NCBI RefSeq assembly: GCF_030380735.1
Contig: NZ_JAUDRZ010000025.1
Span: 415,763-479,762 of the forward strand
Direction: 5' to 3'
Length of the DNA stretch: 64,000 nt
Source of the DNA: Rhizobium sp. S152
GTDB lineage: Bacteria; Pseudomonadota; Alphaproteobacteria; Rhizobiales; Rhizobiaceae
The translations under genes and the position numbers were made by a program. Under the pieces are notes generated by a model. The model was not told the DNA's origin, ran no database searches, and worked only from the letters and a program-made list of their open reading frames with translations. The stretch's first letter is position 1, and every line of letters starts with the position of its first letter. Positions 52,003 to 61,272 of the stretch are shown piece by piece.

Positions 52003-52842
52003 GTGACACAGAAGAGAGATCAGGGTGATGAACTGTTGGATCAACTGACCAGCGACAGCCGCCAGACGCGCCAGGTTGCGCGCCGCCGCATGATCGCCGA
52101 GGCCGTGATGAGCGAAGGTTCGATGCGGATCGAGGATCTCACTGATCGCTTCGGCATCAGCCTGATGACCGCCCACCGCGACGTCGACGAACTCGTCAGC
52201 CGCGGCATCTTTCGGAAAACTCGCGGCATCGTCACGGCGGCAGCCACCAACCTGATCGAATCCAGCGACGTCTATCGCTCAAGCCGCCAATCGGCCGAGA
52301 AGAAGATCATCGCCGAGGCGGCCATGCAGTTCGTCGAACCGGGTCAGGCAATCTTCTTCGACGATTCCACCACCGTCCTGCAGATGGCGCCGCATCTCTC
52401 CTCGAAGGTGCCGATCACGGCCATTACAAATTCGCTGACGTTGATGAATGCCTTGACCGGCATGCACGACGTGACCCTGATCGGGCTCGGCGGCCAGTAT
52501 TACAACTGGTGCAACGCCTTCATGGGACGCATGACGATCAGCGAAATCAAGGCGCTTCGCGCCGATGTCGCGTTCATTTCGATGTCGGCGATCAACGACG
52601 GCATCGTCCTGCATCAATCGCCGGAAACCGTCGATACCAAGCGCGCCATGTTCGACTGTTCGGTCAAGCGGATCCTGCTTTCCGATCATACCAAGTTCGA
52701 GCGCCGGGCACTCCACAGCTTCGCGGCGCTCGACGAATTCGACGTCGTCATCGTCGATGACAAAACTCTTCCCGTCCACATCGACCGGATGCGATCGAGA
52801 GATATCAATGTTGTCGTAGCCAAGGCCGGCGGCGGACGCTGA
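52003..52842 (+). CDS. DeoR-family regulator (second polyol regulator)
   Basis: A 279-residue DeoR-type regulator starting at a GTG. The helix-turn-helix (about 27-75: RMIAEAVMSEGSMRIEDLTDRFGISLMTAHRDVDELVSRGIFRK) and the sugar-phosphate domain with FFDDSTTVLQMAP and the late VAFISMSAIND are visible. It differs clearly from EryR. It precedes a kinase and a dehydrogenase in a unit that follows the ery transporter, so it probably controls that second pathway in response to a phosphorylated polyol. Confidence 0.9.
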   Translation: MTQKRDQGDELLDQLTSDSRQTRQVARRRMIAEAVMSEGSMRIEDLTDRFGISLMTAHRDVDELVSRGIFRKTRGIVTAAATNLIESSDVYRSSRQSAEKKIIAEAAMQFVEPGQAIFFDDSTTVLQMAPHLSSKVPITAITNSLTLMNALTGMHDVTLIGLGGQYYNWCNAFMGRMTISEIKALRADVAFISMSAINDGIVLHQSPETVDTKRAMFDCSVKRILLSDHTKFERRALHSFAALDEFDVVIVDDKTLPVHIDRMRSRDINVVVAKAGGGR

Positions 52843-52877
52843 CCAGACGCGGCACGACAGGAGAAAGGTGAATACGC

Positions 52878-54416
52878 ATGCCGAGTCTTCTCGGAATCGA
52901 TAGCGGTCTGACCGTGACCAAAGCCGTCATCTTCGATATCGACGGCACACCCATCGCCGTTGCCCGGCGACGCGTCACGCAGATCATACCGAAACCGAGA
53001 CATGTCGAACGTGACATGCACGAATTGTGGTCGGCAACGGCAGAGGCGATCCGCGAGGCCATCGCGCTCAGCGGCCGTCCGGCAACCGACATCAAGGCAA
53101 TCGCCGCCACCGCGCACGGCGACGGCATCTACCTTCTCGACAGTGAGCAGCAGCCGCTTGGCCACGGCATCCTGTCGCTCGACAGCCGGGCCGGCACGAT
53201 CGTCGACCATTGGGCGCGCACCGGCGTTGCCGATGAGGCGATCAAGGTGACCGGCCAGGTTCCTCACGTCTCCGCACCATCAGCACTTCTTGCCTGGATC
53301 CGCGACAACGAGCCCGAACGCTTCGCGCGGATCGGCCACATCATGAGCTGCAAGGATTGGCTGCGCTTTTGCCTCACAGGCGTAGTCGGCACCGACCGTA
53401 CCGAGGCCAGCACCTCTTTTACCGACGTTCAGACGCAGGACTACAGCGAAACGGCATTGCGTCTCTTCGTCCTGCAGGACCTCTCCCCGGCCCTCCCACC
53501 CACATCTCGCTCCGACGAGATCATCGGCGGTGTTACAGCCGAGGTCGCGCGCCTCACGGGCCTCGCGGAAGGCACGCCCGTCGCGGCCGGGCTGCATGAC
53601 GTGACGGCGTCGGCGCTCGGCGCGGGAGGCTATGGCGAGGGCATCGTCGCCGTGATCGCCGGAACCTATTCGATCAACGAGACGCTGTCGGCCGAACCGC
53701 GCGTCGATCGCCGCTGGTTCTGCCGCAACGGCATTGCGCCCGGCGTCTGGAACTCGATGTCGATCTCGCCGGCTTCGAGCGCAAACTACGAATGGTTCAT
53801 CGAGAAGCTGTGCGCCAGCGAGTGGGCCAGCTGCGAGGCAGCAGGCAGCTCGATCCATGCCCTGCTGGCAAAGGAGATCGATGCCGCCTTCGCCCGCCCA
53901 TCCACGGCGCTTTTCCATCCCTATCTCTTCGGCTCGCCCTATGGCGCCTCGGCAAGCGCAAGCTTCTTCGGGCTCAGCGGCTGGCACGATCGTGGCGACA
54001 TGCTGCGGGCCGTGCTTGAGGGTATAGCCTTCAACCATCGCATCCATGTGGATGCGCTACGCGAAGGGTTCTCGTTCGGTGAAGCCAGGCTTGCCGGCGG
54101 CGTTTCCCGCAATCCGGCTGTGGTTCAGATGTTCGCCGATGTGCTTAACATGCCCGTCACCATCACAGGCACGGATGAGGCAGCGGCCTGGGGAGCGGCC
54201 CTTTGCGCCGGTTCGGCGGTCGATATCTACGCTGATCCTCAAAGCGCCGCTGCCGGGCGCAAGCACGGCGCAACCTGCCTGCCGGACCCGGCCCGTAGCG
54301 CCGAATACGAAAAGCGCTACCGGGTCTTCCTGGAGATTGCCGAAGCGATGGCGCCGGTCTGGCCGAAGATCACCGGCCTGGCACAGGAAGGCGCGGCCAA
54401 TGCCGCAGCAATATAG
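52878..54416 (+). CDS. FGGY-family carbohydrate kinase (second polyol kinase)
   Basis: A 512-residue FGGY kinase: LLGIDSGLTVTKAVIFD, TAHGDGIYLLD, MSCKDWLRFCLTG with the substrate Asp, AGLHDVTASALGAGG and the C-terminal RLAGGVSRNPAVVQMFADVLN. It is not close to EryA by eye; motifs recall xylulose-type kinases. Directly upstream of a GlpD-like dehydrogenase, so the likely substrate is a polyol rather than a ketose, but this is not settled. Lies 35 bases after the DeoR gene. Confidence 0.88.
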   Translation: MPSLLGIDSGLTVTKAVIFDIDGTPIAVARRRVTQIIPKPRHVERDMHELWSATAEAIREAIALSGRPATDIKAIAATAHGDGIYLLDSEQQPLGHGILSLDSRAGTIVDHWARTGVADEAIKVTGQVPHVSAPSALLAWIRDNEPERFARIGHIMSCKDWLRFCLTGVVGTDRTEASTSFTDVQTQDYSETALRLFVLQDLSPALPPTSRSDEIIGGVTAEVARLTGLAEGTPVAAGLHDVTASALGAGGYGEGIVAVIAGTYSINETLSAEPRVDRRWFCRNGIAPGVWNSMSISPASSANYEWFIEKLCASEWASCEAAGSSIHALLAKEIDAAFARPSTALFHPYLFGSPYGASASASFFGLSGWHDRGDMLRAVLEGIAFNHRIHVDALREGFSFGEARLAGGVSRNPAVVQMFADVLNMPVTITGTDEAAAWGAALCAGSAVDIYADPQSAAAGRKHGATCLPDPARSAEYEKRYRVFLEIAEAMAPVWPKITGLAQEGAANAAAI

Positions 54417-54428
54417 GACGACAGTATC

Positions 54429-56165
54429 ATGACATCAGACACGCTTGAGCGCGGCTCGGACACTCGCGGCAACGATATCGACGTCGTCATCCTCGGAGCC
54501 GGCATCAACGGCGCCGGCCTCTTCCGCGATCTTGCCCTGCAGGGCATCAACTGCATGATCATCGACAAGGCGGACTTCGGGTCCGGGACGAGTGCTGCAC
54601 CGTCACGCCTCATCCATGGCGGCCTGAAGTACCTGGAAACAGGAGAGTTCGGGCTCGTCGCGCAATCGACGCTCGAGCGCAATCTTCTCTTGAAGAACGC
54701 GCCGCATTGCGTCGAAGCTTTGCCGACCTTCATCCCGGTGTTCTCCTGGACACGCGGCATAGGAGCGGCGATCCGCACCCTGTTCGGCTCGAAGACGGCA
54801 CCACGCAGCCGCGGCGCCGTTCTTATCAAGATCGGGCTGGCGCTCTACGATTTTTTCGGCTCGCGCGATCGCGTCATGCCGAAGCACCGGCTGATATTGA
54901 AGAGAAAAGCCAAGCGCGAGATGCCGCATGTCACCTCTGCGATCGTCGCGGGCGGCATTTATTACGACGCCAAGATCAGCCGGCCGGAGCGACTGGTCTA
55001 TGAACTCGTGAGAGACGGGCTGGAAGCGAACCCCGGATGCGGCGCGGAGAATTTCACCAGCCTCGTCTCGCGCTCCGGCGGCGAGCTGCGCTTCCGGCGC
55101 GACAACGGCACGGAATTCTCGGTGCGGCCGAAACTTGTCGTCAACGCCGCCGGCCCATGGATCGACCATGTCAATGAAGCGCTCGGCGCACCGTCGCGTC
55201 TCATCGGCGGGACGAAGGGCTCCCATATACTGATCGATCACCCCGAGCTGGTGCGCAGTCTGAATGGTCACATGATCTACTTCGAGGCCGATGACGGGCG
55301 CATCTGCCTGGTCTATGGCTATCTCGGCCTCGCGCTGGTCGGGTCGACGGATATCCCGAGCAAGGATCCCGACAACGTGAACTGCGAAGATCCCGAGATC
55401 GATTATTTCCTGCAGAGCCTTCGTTCGCTGCTGCCAACCTTGCGCTTCGATCGCGACCAGATCGTTTACACCTATAGCGGCATCCGTCCCCTCCCCGCCT
55501 CCGACGGTACCGCGCCGGGCCTGATCAGCCGCGACCATTCGGCTCCCGTCATCGAAGCCGGCGGCGATCGACCGTTTGCGATCATGTCGCTGGTGGGCGG
55601 CAAGTGGACGACGTTCCGCGGCTTTGCCGAGGAAGTCGCCGACAGCGTTCTGTCCCGTCTCGGACAGCCGCGCCGGCAATCCACGCGCTACCTCGCGATC
55701 GGCGGCGGCAGAGGATTTCCAGCGGATGCCTCGACACGCCGGCGGTTCCTCGACAAGCTCGCGACCGGACTGACACCCGCGCGCGCCGAAGAGCTTCTTG
55801 CGCGCTATGGAACGACTTCCGAGGCAATCGCAGCCTTTCCCTCGGAACATTCGGATGAAAAGCGGATAGCGGGAACTGCAGACTACAGTTTCAAGGAAAT
55901 CGACTGGATCGTCCGCAACGAACTTGTCACACGTCTTTCCGATATCGTCCTGCGCCGCACGACGATCGCGATCGAGGGCAAGTTGACACTCGACGGCTTG
56001 CGGGACATCGCCGGTATCGCCGCAGTGGCACTTGGCTGGGATGCGGCGCGTCGTGAAGCGGAGATTGACGACGTCGTCTTGCTGCTTCAAAAATTCCACG
56101 GTCAGAGACTGACAAGCGGCGTAGCCGAACGCGAGATTGGGAAGAACGCGCTTCCGGGCGGCTGA
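54429..56165 (+). CDS. FAD-dependent glycerol-3-phosphate-type dehydrogenase (second)
   Basis: A 578-residue flavoprotein of the GlpD family with FAD motif VVILGAGINGAGLFRDLALQG (about 19-39), TSAAPSRLIHGGLKYLETGEF, VNAAGPWIDH and VGGKWTTFRGFAE, plus a C-terminal DAO_C-type domain (about 455-575). It is longer than EryB and well diverged. It probably oxidises the phosphopolyol made by the preceding kinase. Only 12 bases separate them. Confidence 0.9.
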   Translation: MTSDTLERGSDTRGNDIDVVILGAGINGAGLFRDLALQGINCMIIDKADFGSGTSAAPSRLIHGGLKYLETGEFGLVAQSTLERNLLLKNAPHCVEALPTFIPVFSWTRGIGAAIRTLFGSKTAPRSRGAVLIKIGLALYDFFGSRDRVMPKHRLILKRKAKREMPHVTSAIVAGGIYYDAKISRPERLVYELVRDGLEANPGCGAENFTSLVSRSGGELRFRRDNGTEFSVRPKLVVNAAGPWIDHVNEALGAPSRLIGGTKGSHILIDHPELVRSLNGHMIYFEADDGRICLVYGYLGLALVGSTDIPSKDPDNVNCEDPEIDYFLQSLRSLLPTLRFDRDQIVYTYSGIRPLPASDGTAPGLISRDHSAPVIEAGGDRPFAIMSLVGGKWTTFRGFAEEVADSVLSRLGQPRRQSTRYLAIGGGRGFPADASTRRRFLDKLATGLTPARAEELLARYGTTSEAIAAFPSEHSDEKRIAGTADYSFKEIDWIVRNELVTRLSDIVLRRTTIAIEGKLTLDGLRDIAGIAAVALGWDAARREAEIDDVVLLLQKFHGQRLTSGVAEREIGKNALPGG

Positions 56166-56190
56166 GCGCCTTCGAATTGCAGCCTCCGCG

Positions 56191-56209
56191 TGGCGCCCCA
56201 ACGGCGCCA
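56191..56209. terminator. Hairpin after the second dehydrogenase gene
   Basis: Perfect 7-bp stem TGGCGCC / GGCGCCA with a 5-base loop, 26 bases past the dehydrogenase stop. No T tract follows. It likely closes the DeoR-kinase-dehydrogenase unit. Confidence 0.5.
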
Positions 56210-56312
56210 TTCGATACCAGCCGCGCAAAGTCGCACTCCTGTTTTGCATCTTTTTGCTTCAAGCGGCGTTATTGCCAACGAAGTCAATCGGTTGCAACCA
56301 GGTGCGCCACCC

Positions 56313-57371
56313 ATGAAAAGTCAGAAAGCAGCTCCACTGATCATTGCCTCGCTGGGATTTCTCGGCCTTATTGCAATCCTGCGAAGTGGCGACAGTCATG
56401 CTCGGCTTGCCGAAGCCGCCGGGGACCACGCGCGAGGTAGAGATGCAGCGGTTCCCGAGGCCATTCCAGCAAAAGGGCTTCGCGATGTGCTGTGGCGCGT
56501 GGTCCACGAGATATCGAAAGACCGCGTGACGCTGATTGCGGGCGGTGTGACATTCTATCTGTTGCTGGCGCTCTTCCCGGCACTCGCCGCGCTCGTCTCG
56601 ATATACGGACTGGTTGCCGACCCGGCGACGATGGCCGATCACCTGCGCGAACTGGCTGGCCTGTTGCCGCCGGGTGCCTTCGACCTGATTGCCGACCGAA
56701 TACAGAAGCTCGTCGAGACCCGCAGTTCAACGCTTGGCATGACGTTCTTCGTCGGTCTCGCGGTCGCACTCTGGAGCAGCCACAGCGCAACACTTGCCAT
56801 CTTCGACGCCATGAATATCGCATATGAAGAGACGGAGAAGCGCGGATTGATCCGGCTCAATCTACTGGCGCTCTGCTTTACCGTCTGCGCCATGCTGGCG
56901 GCAGCCCTGGTGATCGGCCTCGTGGCTGTGATGCCCGTGGCGCTCTCCTTCCTGTGGCTGGATCAGGTAAAGGAACATCTGGCACTCTTCCTGCGCTGGC
57001 CGCTGCTTCTCTTGGTTACCGTGGCATCGACCACTGCCGTCTACCGTTTCGGTCCGAGCCGGGAACCTGCCAAGCTTCGCTGGATGACCTGGGGCGCCGT
57101 CCTCGTCTCGGTCCTCTGGTTTGCGATGTCGATGGGCTTTTCCTTCTACCTCGACCACTTCGCCAACTACAGCGCGACCTACGGCACTTTGGGCGCGCTG
57201 ATCGGCTTTTTGGTCTGGGCATGGCTTTCGATCGTCATCCTGATCGTTGGCGGAGAGCTGAACGCGGAGCTCGAGCATCAGACGGCCATGGACACGACGA
57301 CGGGTTCGCCAAGGCCCATGGGACTGCGGGGCGCTTATGTGGCGGACACGCTCGGGAAGGAAGCGGACTAA
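56313..57371 (+). CDS. YihY/BrkB-family inner-membrane protein
   Basis: A 352-residue protein with the YihY domain (about 70-330): VHEISKDRVTLIAGGVTFYLLLALFPALAALVSIYGL and the late GSYSATYGTLGAL-type region, here YSATYGTLGALIGFLVWAWLSIVILIVGGELNAELEH. Six membrane segments are expected. Its N-terminal 60 residues add a membrane span and a charged linker. Function is unknown; the old ribonuclease BN label is wrong for this family. The ATG at 56313 was chosen as the first to keep the usual N-terminus. Confidence 0.87.
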   Translation: MKSQKAAPLIIASLGFLGLIAILRSGDSHARLAEAAGDHARGRDAAVPEAIPAKGLRDVLWRVVHEISKDRVTLIAGGVTFYLLLALFPALAALVSIYGLVADPATMADHLRELAGLLPPGAFDLIADRIQKLVETRSSTLGMTFFVGLAVALWSSHSATLAIFDAMNIAYEETEKRGLIRLNLLALCFTVCAMLAAALVIGLVAVMPVALSFLWLDQVKEHLALFLRWPLLLLVTVASTTAVYRFGPSREPAKLRWMTWGAVLVSVLWFAMSMGFSFYLDHFANYSATYGTLGALIGFLVWAWLSIVILIVGGELNAELEHQTAMDTTTGSPRPMGLRGAYVADTLGKEAD

Positions 57372-57379
57372 CTCGTCTG

Positions 57380-58405
57380 CTATGCGGCTTTCGGAGGGAC
57401 CACGGCAGCGGGCGCTGGCAGAAGCTTGCCGCGGACCAGAAGTACGATCGTCCCGACGGCAACCCCGATGACGACGATATTGGCGATCGCGAATAACAGC
57501 GGCGCCAGCAGCTCCGCAGGACCCGTATCGCCGCGCGCCACCATGCGCGACGCCGCCGTGGACAGCGCGGTGATGCCGAAGGTGAAGGCCCAGTAGGAAG
57601 CAGCGAAGGGTTGCTTCGCGATCCAAGGAAGCATGCGGCAGAGAAGCATCGTTTGCAGGATCGCATAGCCCAGCATGGCATGAACAAGCATATCCGGCAC
57701 ACCGCTGGTGACGCTGAGATAGGCGACCGCGCCGACGGCCGGTGGAGCAAGCTGGATGCCGAGCGTGGGCCGCAGCGGCGCGGCAAGCGCCGGCCCCGTC
57801 AGCAGCCGGTTCATCAGAACGGATTCGATCGCCAGCCAGGAAAAGAAGCCTGCGCCGAAGGCGAGCTGACCCCAATCCGCATGGCCCATGGCTCCCGCGA
57901 CGATCGCGGTGACGAAGGAACCGGCAACGGTCGGCAGGTAGAGCACCGCCGTTGTTGTTGCGGGATCACGCTCGCCGCGCCACAGAATTCCCGTGCGCCA
58001 CAAGGCGAAGAGTACCGTGAAGAGCATGCCTGCTATAAGGAGAAGCGTGGCAGCCTTCCGCGAATAGGGCAGCACCGCGAGTGCGATCAGCATGGTCGAC
58101 ACACCGGCAAGGCCGATGAAACAGCATTGAACAGGATTTTCGGCTTCCGCCAGCGCGGCAGGCCGCGCGACAACCCACTTGGCAGCGTAGAGCACGACGA
58201 GAACCAGCCAGACGATAACCGCCAAAGCGTTGATTGCCTCGCCAATCGTCGCCGGCAGCGGCCAAATCGCGGCAGCCGCGCGCCAGCTGTTTCCGAGCCC
58301 GGCAAGGCCGAGCACGATGCCGAAAAAGGCTGCCGGAACGGGAGGAACGCGGCTCGCGCGGTTAGGCGGCGCACCTGTGTTGGGCAACGACACATCCACC
58401 GCCAT
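57380..58405 (-). CDS. TehA/SLAC1-family transporter
   Basis: A 341-residue protein with ten hydrophobic segments in the pattern of the TehA/SLAC1 channel family: PPVPAAFFGIVLGLAGLGNSWR near the start, LPTVAGSFVTAIVAGAMGHADWGQ, and KQPFAASYWAFTFGITALSTAA. TehA proteins are anion channels linked to tellurite resistance or dicarboxylate and sulfite export. The ATG at 58405 is chosen from the family-like N-terminus; the frame stays open far upstream over the MFS gene but that part is spurious. Convergent with the YihY gene, 8 bases apart. Confidence 0.87.
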   Translation of the reverse strand: MAVDVSLPNTGAPPNRASRVPPVPAAFFGIVLGLAGLGNSWRAAAAIWPLPATIGEAINALAVIVWLVLVVLYAAKWVVARPAALAEAENPVQCCFIGLAGVSTMLIALAVLPYSRKAATLLLIAGMLFTVLFALWRTGILWRGERDPATTTAVLYLPTVAGSFVTAIVAGAMGHADWGQLAFGAGFFSWLAIESVLMNRLLTGPALAAPLRPTLGIQLAPPAVGAVAYLSVTSGVPDMLVHAMLGYAILQTMLLCRMLPWIAKQPFAASYWAFTFGITALSTAASRMVARGDTGPAELLAPLLFAIANIVVIGVAVGTIVLLVRGKLLPAPAAVVPPKAA

Positions 58406-58515
58406 CCTGCAACCTCCGCTCCGGCCTCGTACGCGAACGCTGCGGTCGGCAGATGGTCGCGACATTGCTGGAGCGAACCATTGCACCAGGGCGTGCGCGG
58501 TGCAAGGGGGGCAAC

Positions 58516-59718
58516 TCAGCGACGGCGCTTGCGCCTGTCGAAAAACAGGAGAAGTCCCAGGCCGACGATACCGGCCGCCGCACCGATCAACGCGGTGCCG
58601 GAGTAGCTGCTGAGACCGGTGCCGATGGCAAACAACAAGGCGCTGAGGCCGGCGCCGAGGAAGATGTTGACCGAGATCAGCGCGCTGCCGAGGCCCGGGC
58701 GCTCGGCGATCAGGTCCTGAAGGTAGGTGATCGGAATGCTGATCAGCGCTGCAGCGCCGATGCCGCTGATCAGGGTCAGCGCGTAGACGTGCCAGGGCTG
58801 CGAGGCGAGGCCGAGCAGGACGAGGTAGACGATATAGATGCTGGTGCCGATGGCGAGCGCGGTGACGTTGCTCATCACCCGCTGCGCGCGGCCCCAGACG
58901 ACGATGAAGACCACCTCGAGGAAGGCGACGATGCCGACCAGGATGCCAACATCGGCGACCGTACCATGCGCCGCGTCGGTGACGATCAGCGGCAGGATGG
59001 CCCCGTTGACGTGTAAGGTACTGCTGATCAGCGCCACCGCAACGACCCGGATGAGCACAGGCGGCGAAACGACCTCTCCCAGGGCCGCAAGGTAGGACAG
59101 ATGGTGTGTGGCCGCATGGTCGGTGCCGCGCTGGCGCGGCAGATAGGCCGCGATGAGAACGAGACAAATGACGCAGGCTATCCCGGCGAAGAGATAGGCC
59201 GGAAGCATGCTTGTCGACCGCGACAGCAGGATGCCGGTGACGCCGGGCACGAGCACCCAGGACAGCGAGATCATGGCGCGGACGCCGGAATTGACGGTCG
59301 CGACCTCGTTGCGCGGCATGCCGCGCGTCGCCGCGCGGACATTGGCGAAAAGCAGCGAATTGAGCGAGCCGTAGATTGGCAGCAACAGCAGCGCGCTGAC
59401 GATGAAGGTAGCCTGCATCGGCAGGATATAGATCGAGCCGTACCCGAGGACACCGAAGACGGCCGCCGACACCATCATCGTGCGGTATTCACCGAGTCGG
59501 TCGGCGAGATTGCCGAGCAGGATGCTGACGATGACATTGACTGCGGCGGCGGAGAAGATCAGCACGGAATAAAGGCCATTGCTGAGCCCAAGTTCGCGAA
59601 TGCCGACGACGGATTGGTAGGGCGAGGTTGCGGCGCCGGCTATGCCGAAGGCGAAGATCGCAAACATGCTGACCCGGATCGTCGGGTCGCGGAAGACATC
59701 GGGAAGAAAGCGGCTCAT
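58516..59718 (-). CDS. MFS sugar efflux transporter (SetA-like)
   Basis: A 400-residue, 12-span major facilitator protein. Conserved features are the opening MFAIFAFGIAGAATSPYQSVVGIRELG, a GNLADRLGEYRTMMV loop 2-3 motif, RAATRGMPRNEVATVNSGVRAMISLSWVLVPG in the centre and the DRRKRRR tail. The pattern fits the sugar-efflux (Set) group. Substrate is unknown. It is 110 bases upstream of tehA on the same strand. Confidence 0.85.
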   Translation of the reverse strand: MSRFLPDVFRDPTIRVSMFAIFAFGIAGAATSPYQSVVGIRELGLSNGLYSVLIFSAAAVNVIVSILLGNLADRLGEYRTMMVSAAVFGVLGYGSIYILPMQATFIVSALLLLPIYGSLNSLLFANVRAATRGMPRNEVATVNSGVRAMISLSWVLVPGVTGILLSRSTSMLPAYLFAGIACVICLVLIAAYLPRQRGTDHAATHHLSYLAALGEVVSPPVLIRVVAVALISSTLHVNGAILPLIVTDAAHGTVADVGILVGIVAFLEVVFIVVWGRAQRVMSNVTALAIGTSIYIVYLVLLGLASQPWHVYALTLISGIGAAALISIPITYLQDLIAERPGLGSALISVNIFLGAGLSALLFAIGTGLSSYSGTALIGAAAGIVGLGLLLFFDRRKRRR

Positions 59719-59765
59719 GTCGGATATCGGGGCGGGTGCAAATCACCCGGAGTTTCGGATGACGG

Positions 59766-59807
59766 CGCCTTAGCAGGTTCGGCGCGCCGCCGAAACCTGC
59801 CAAGGCG
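59766..59807 (-). terminator. Long imperfect hairpin after the M81 peptidase gene
   Basis: CGCCTT-A-GCAGGTT-CGGCG pairs with CGCCG-A-AACCTGC-C-AAGGCG, giving a stem of about 18 pairs with one mismatch and one bulge. It lies 19 bases past the M81 gene stop on the minus strand. There is no T tract, but the length and position suit a transcript end. Confidence 0.6.
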
Positions 59808-59825
59808 AAATGTCGCTAAGAGATG

Positions 59826-61262
59826 TCAATCCTGCCAGCGCGCCGAGAAGCGCGCTTGCGGCTGGTAATAGAAATCGCGGTCGAACGGGAAGGCCGGCCG
59901 AGCCCGGCGCTTGCTGACGAGGCTCTTGATATCCTGGTTTACAACGCCCTCGGTCAGCGCCATCAGGTTCGGATTGGCGATCGGCGCAAGCTCCGGCGAC
60001 AGATAACCGGACTTGACGACGAGCAGCCGTACCGCCTTCGGATCGAGGCCAAGGCGCGTGAAATCGGCGATGTTGTGATAGGGTCGGCGCCGGGCCGCCA
60101 GCACGACCGTGATCTCGCTGACCCTGACCACCGCCTCGCGCTCAGCCTCAGCCCCTGGATCAACCAGCGTGACGACTTCGGCCTCCACCTTGGCCGGCTT
60201 GCTTGATGGATCGAGCGTGCCGCCGATCGAAAGCGCGATCGTAGCGCCCTTCCCTGCGGCAAAGCAGGCCTCCACCGCCGGTCGATCCGTGATGCCCGCG
60301 AGCAATGCTCCTTCGAAGTTTCTGGCGATCAGTGCATTCAGCACATCGGCGCGATCGCCGACGCCACCACCGGTCGGATTGTCGGCGGAATCGGCAAGAA
60401 TGACGGGTTTTGTCTGGGCCTTCTCGGCAATGTCGAGCATATCAGGCAGAGGACCGGTGACCGGGCCGAAACGGAACTCGTCGCGGGCATCCCAATAGGA
60501 CCGGGCGATCTCTTCCGCCGTCTTCGCCGCCGCCGTCTTGTGCGACCCGGTGACTACGGCGCAGGCCGTTGCCCGCGGTTCGTCCGCCCAGACATAGCCG
60601 ATCATCAGGTTGGCATCGAGTATGCCTTCGCGGCGATCGAGATCGGGCAGGACATCGTAGAGGCCCTTGGTCGGCTCGTCCTCCGTCGAGGTGCGCTCGC
60701 CGGGCCATAGCACTGGAACCGGCGCCCATGCGACGCCCGGCCGCTTACCCGATTTCAGGGCATCGACCAGCATCGACCAAGCGCGCACCATGGTCTCCCG
60801 AACGTCGATATGAGGTGCCGTACGGTAGGCGGCGAAGATATCCAGCTGATCGACGATCCTCTGGGTAACATTCCCGTGCAGGTCATAGCTCGATGCGACG
60901 ATGCAATCCGGACCGACCACCGCGCGGGCGGCCGAGATCCAATCGCCCTCGGCATCGTCCATGCCCTCGACGTTCATGGCGCCATGCATCGCGAGATAGA
61001 GCCCTTCGACGGGCAGTGCCGCCTTGAGGCGATCCAGGAACTCGGCCTTGAATGCTTCGTAGGCGACCCGTGAAACGGGACCGCCGGGCACGGCGCGGGC
61101 ATGTAGAAGCGGAATGTGTTCGACACCCTCCGCCTCCAGAAAGTTGAAATACTCGGCTTCGAGAAGATCCGCGCCGCGCAGGACGCGAAAATCCTCGACC
61201 GCCATCAGCACCGGGGAATAGGTGCTGCATTCCGTGTGAATTCCGCCAACGGCGATGCGCAT
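59826..61262 (-). CDS. M81-family metallopeptidase (MlrC-like)
   Basis: A 478-residue protein of the M81 / MlrC family. It starts with the family hallmark MRIAVGGIHTECSTYSPV, then LYLAMHGAMNVEGMDDAEGDW and ASYDLHGNVTQRIVDQ with metal-site His/Asp, and later LADSADNPTGGGVGDR. MlrC degrades linearised microcystin in sphingomonads; in other bacteria these proteins have no known substrate. The ATG at 61262 follows GAGG; an upstream in-frame GTG would overlap the hexosaminidase stop closely. It is the last gene after the SDR and hexosaminidase genes. Confidence 0.9.
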   Translation of the reverse strand: MRIAVGGIHTECSTYSPVLMAVEDFRVLRGADLLEAEYFNFLEAEGVEHIPLLHARAVPGGPVSRVAYEAFKAEFLDRLKAALPVEGLYLAMHGAMNVEGMDDAEGDWISAARAVVGPDCIVASSYDLHGNVTQRIVDQLDIFAAYRTAPHIDVRETMVRAWSMLVDALKSGKRPGVAWAPVPVLWPGERTSTEDEPTKGLYDVLPDLDRREGILDANLMIGYVWADEPRATACAVVTGSHKTAAAKTAEEIARSYWDARDEFRFGPVTGPLPDMLDIAEKAQTKPVILADSADNPTGGGVGDRADVLNALIARNFEGALLAGITDRPAVEACFAAGKGATIALSIGGTLDPSSKPAKVEAEVVTLVDPGAEAEREAVVRVSEITVVLAARRRPYHNIADFTRLGLDPKAVRLLVVKSGYLSPELAPIANPNLMALTEGVVNQDIKSLVSKRRARPAFPFDRDFYYQPQARFSARWQD

Positions 61263-61272
61263 GGTCAGCACC

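Noticed and set aside
58406..59167. Frame extending tehA upstream across the MFS gene to a 595-residue protein
   Set aside because: The added part is low-complexity Arg/His/Pro and overlaps the well-supported MFS gene; the TehA-like sequence begins only at 58405.
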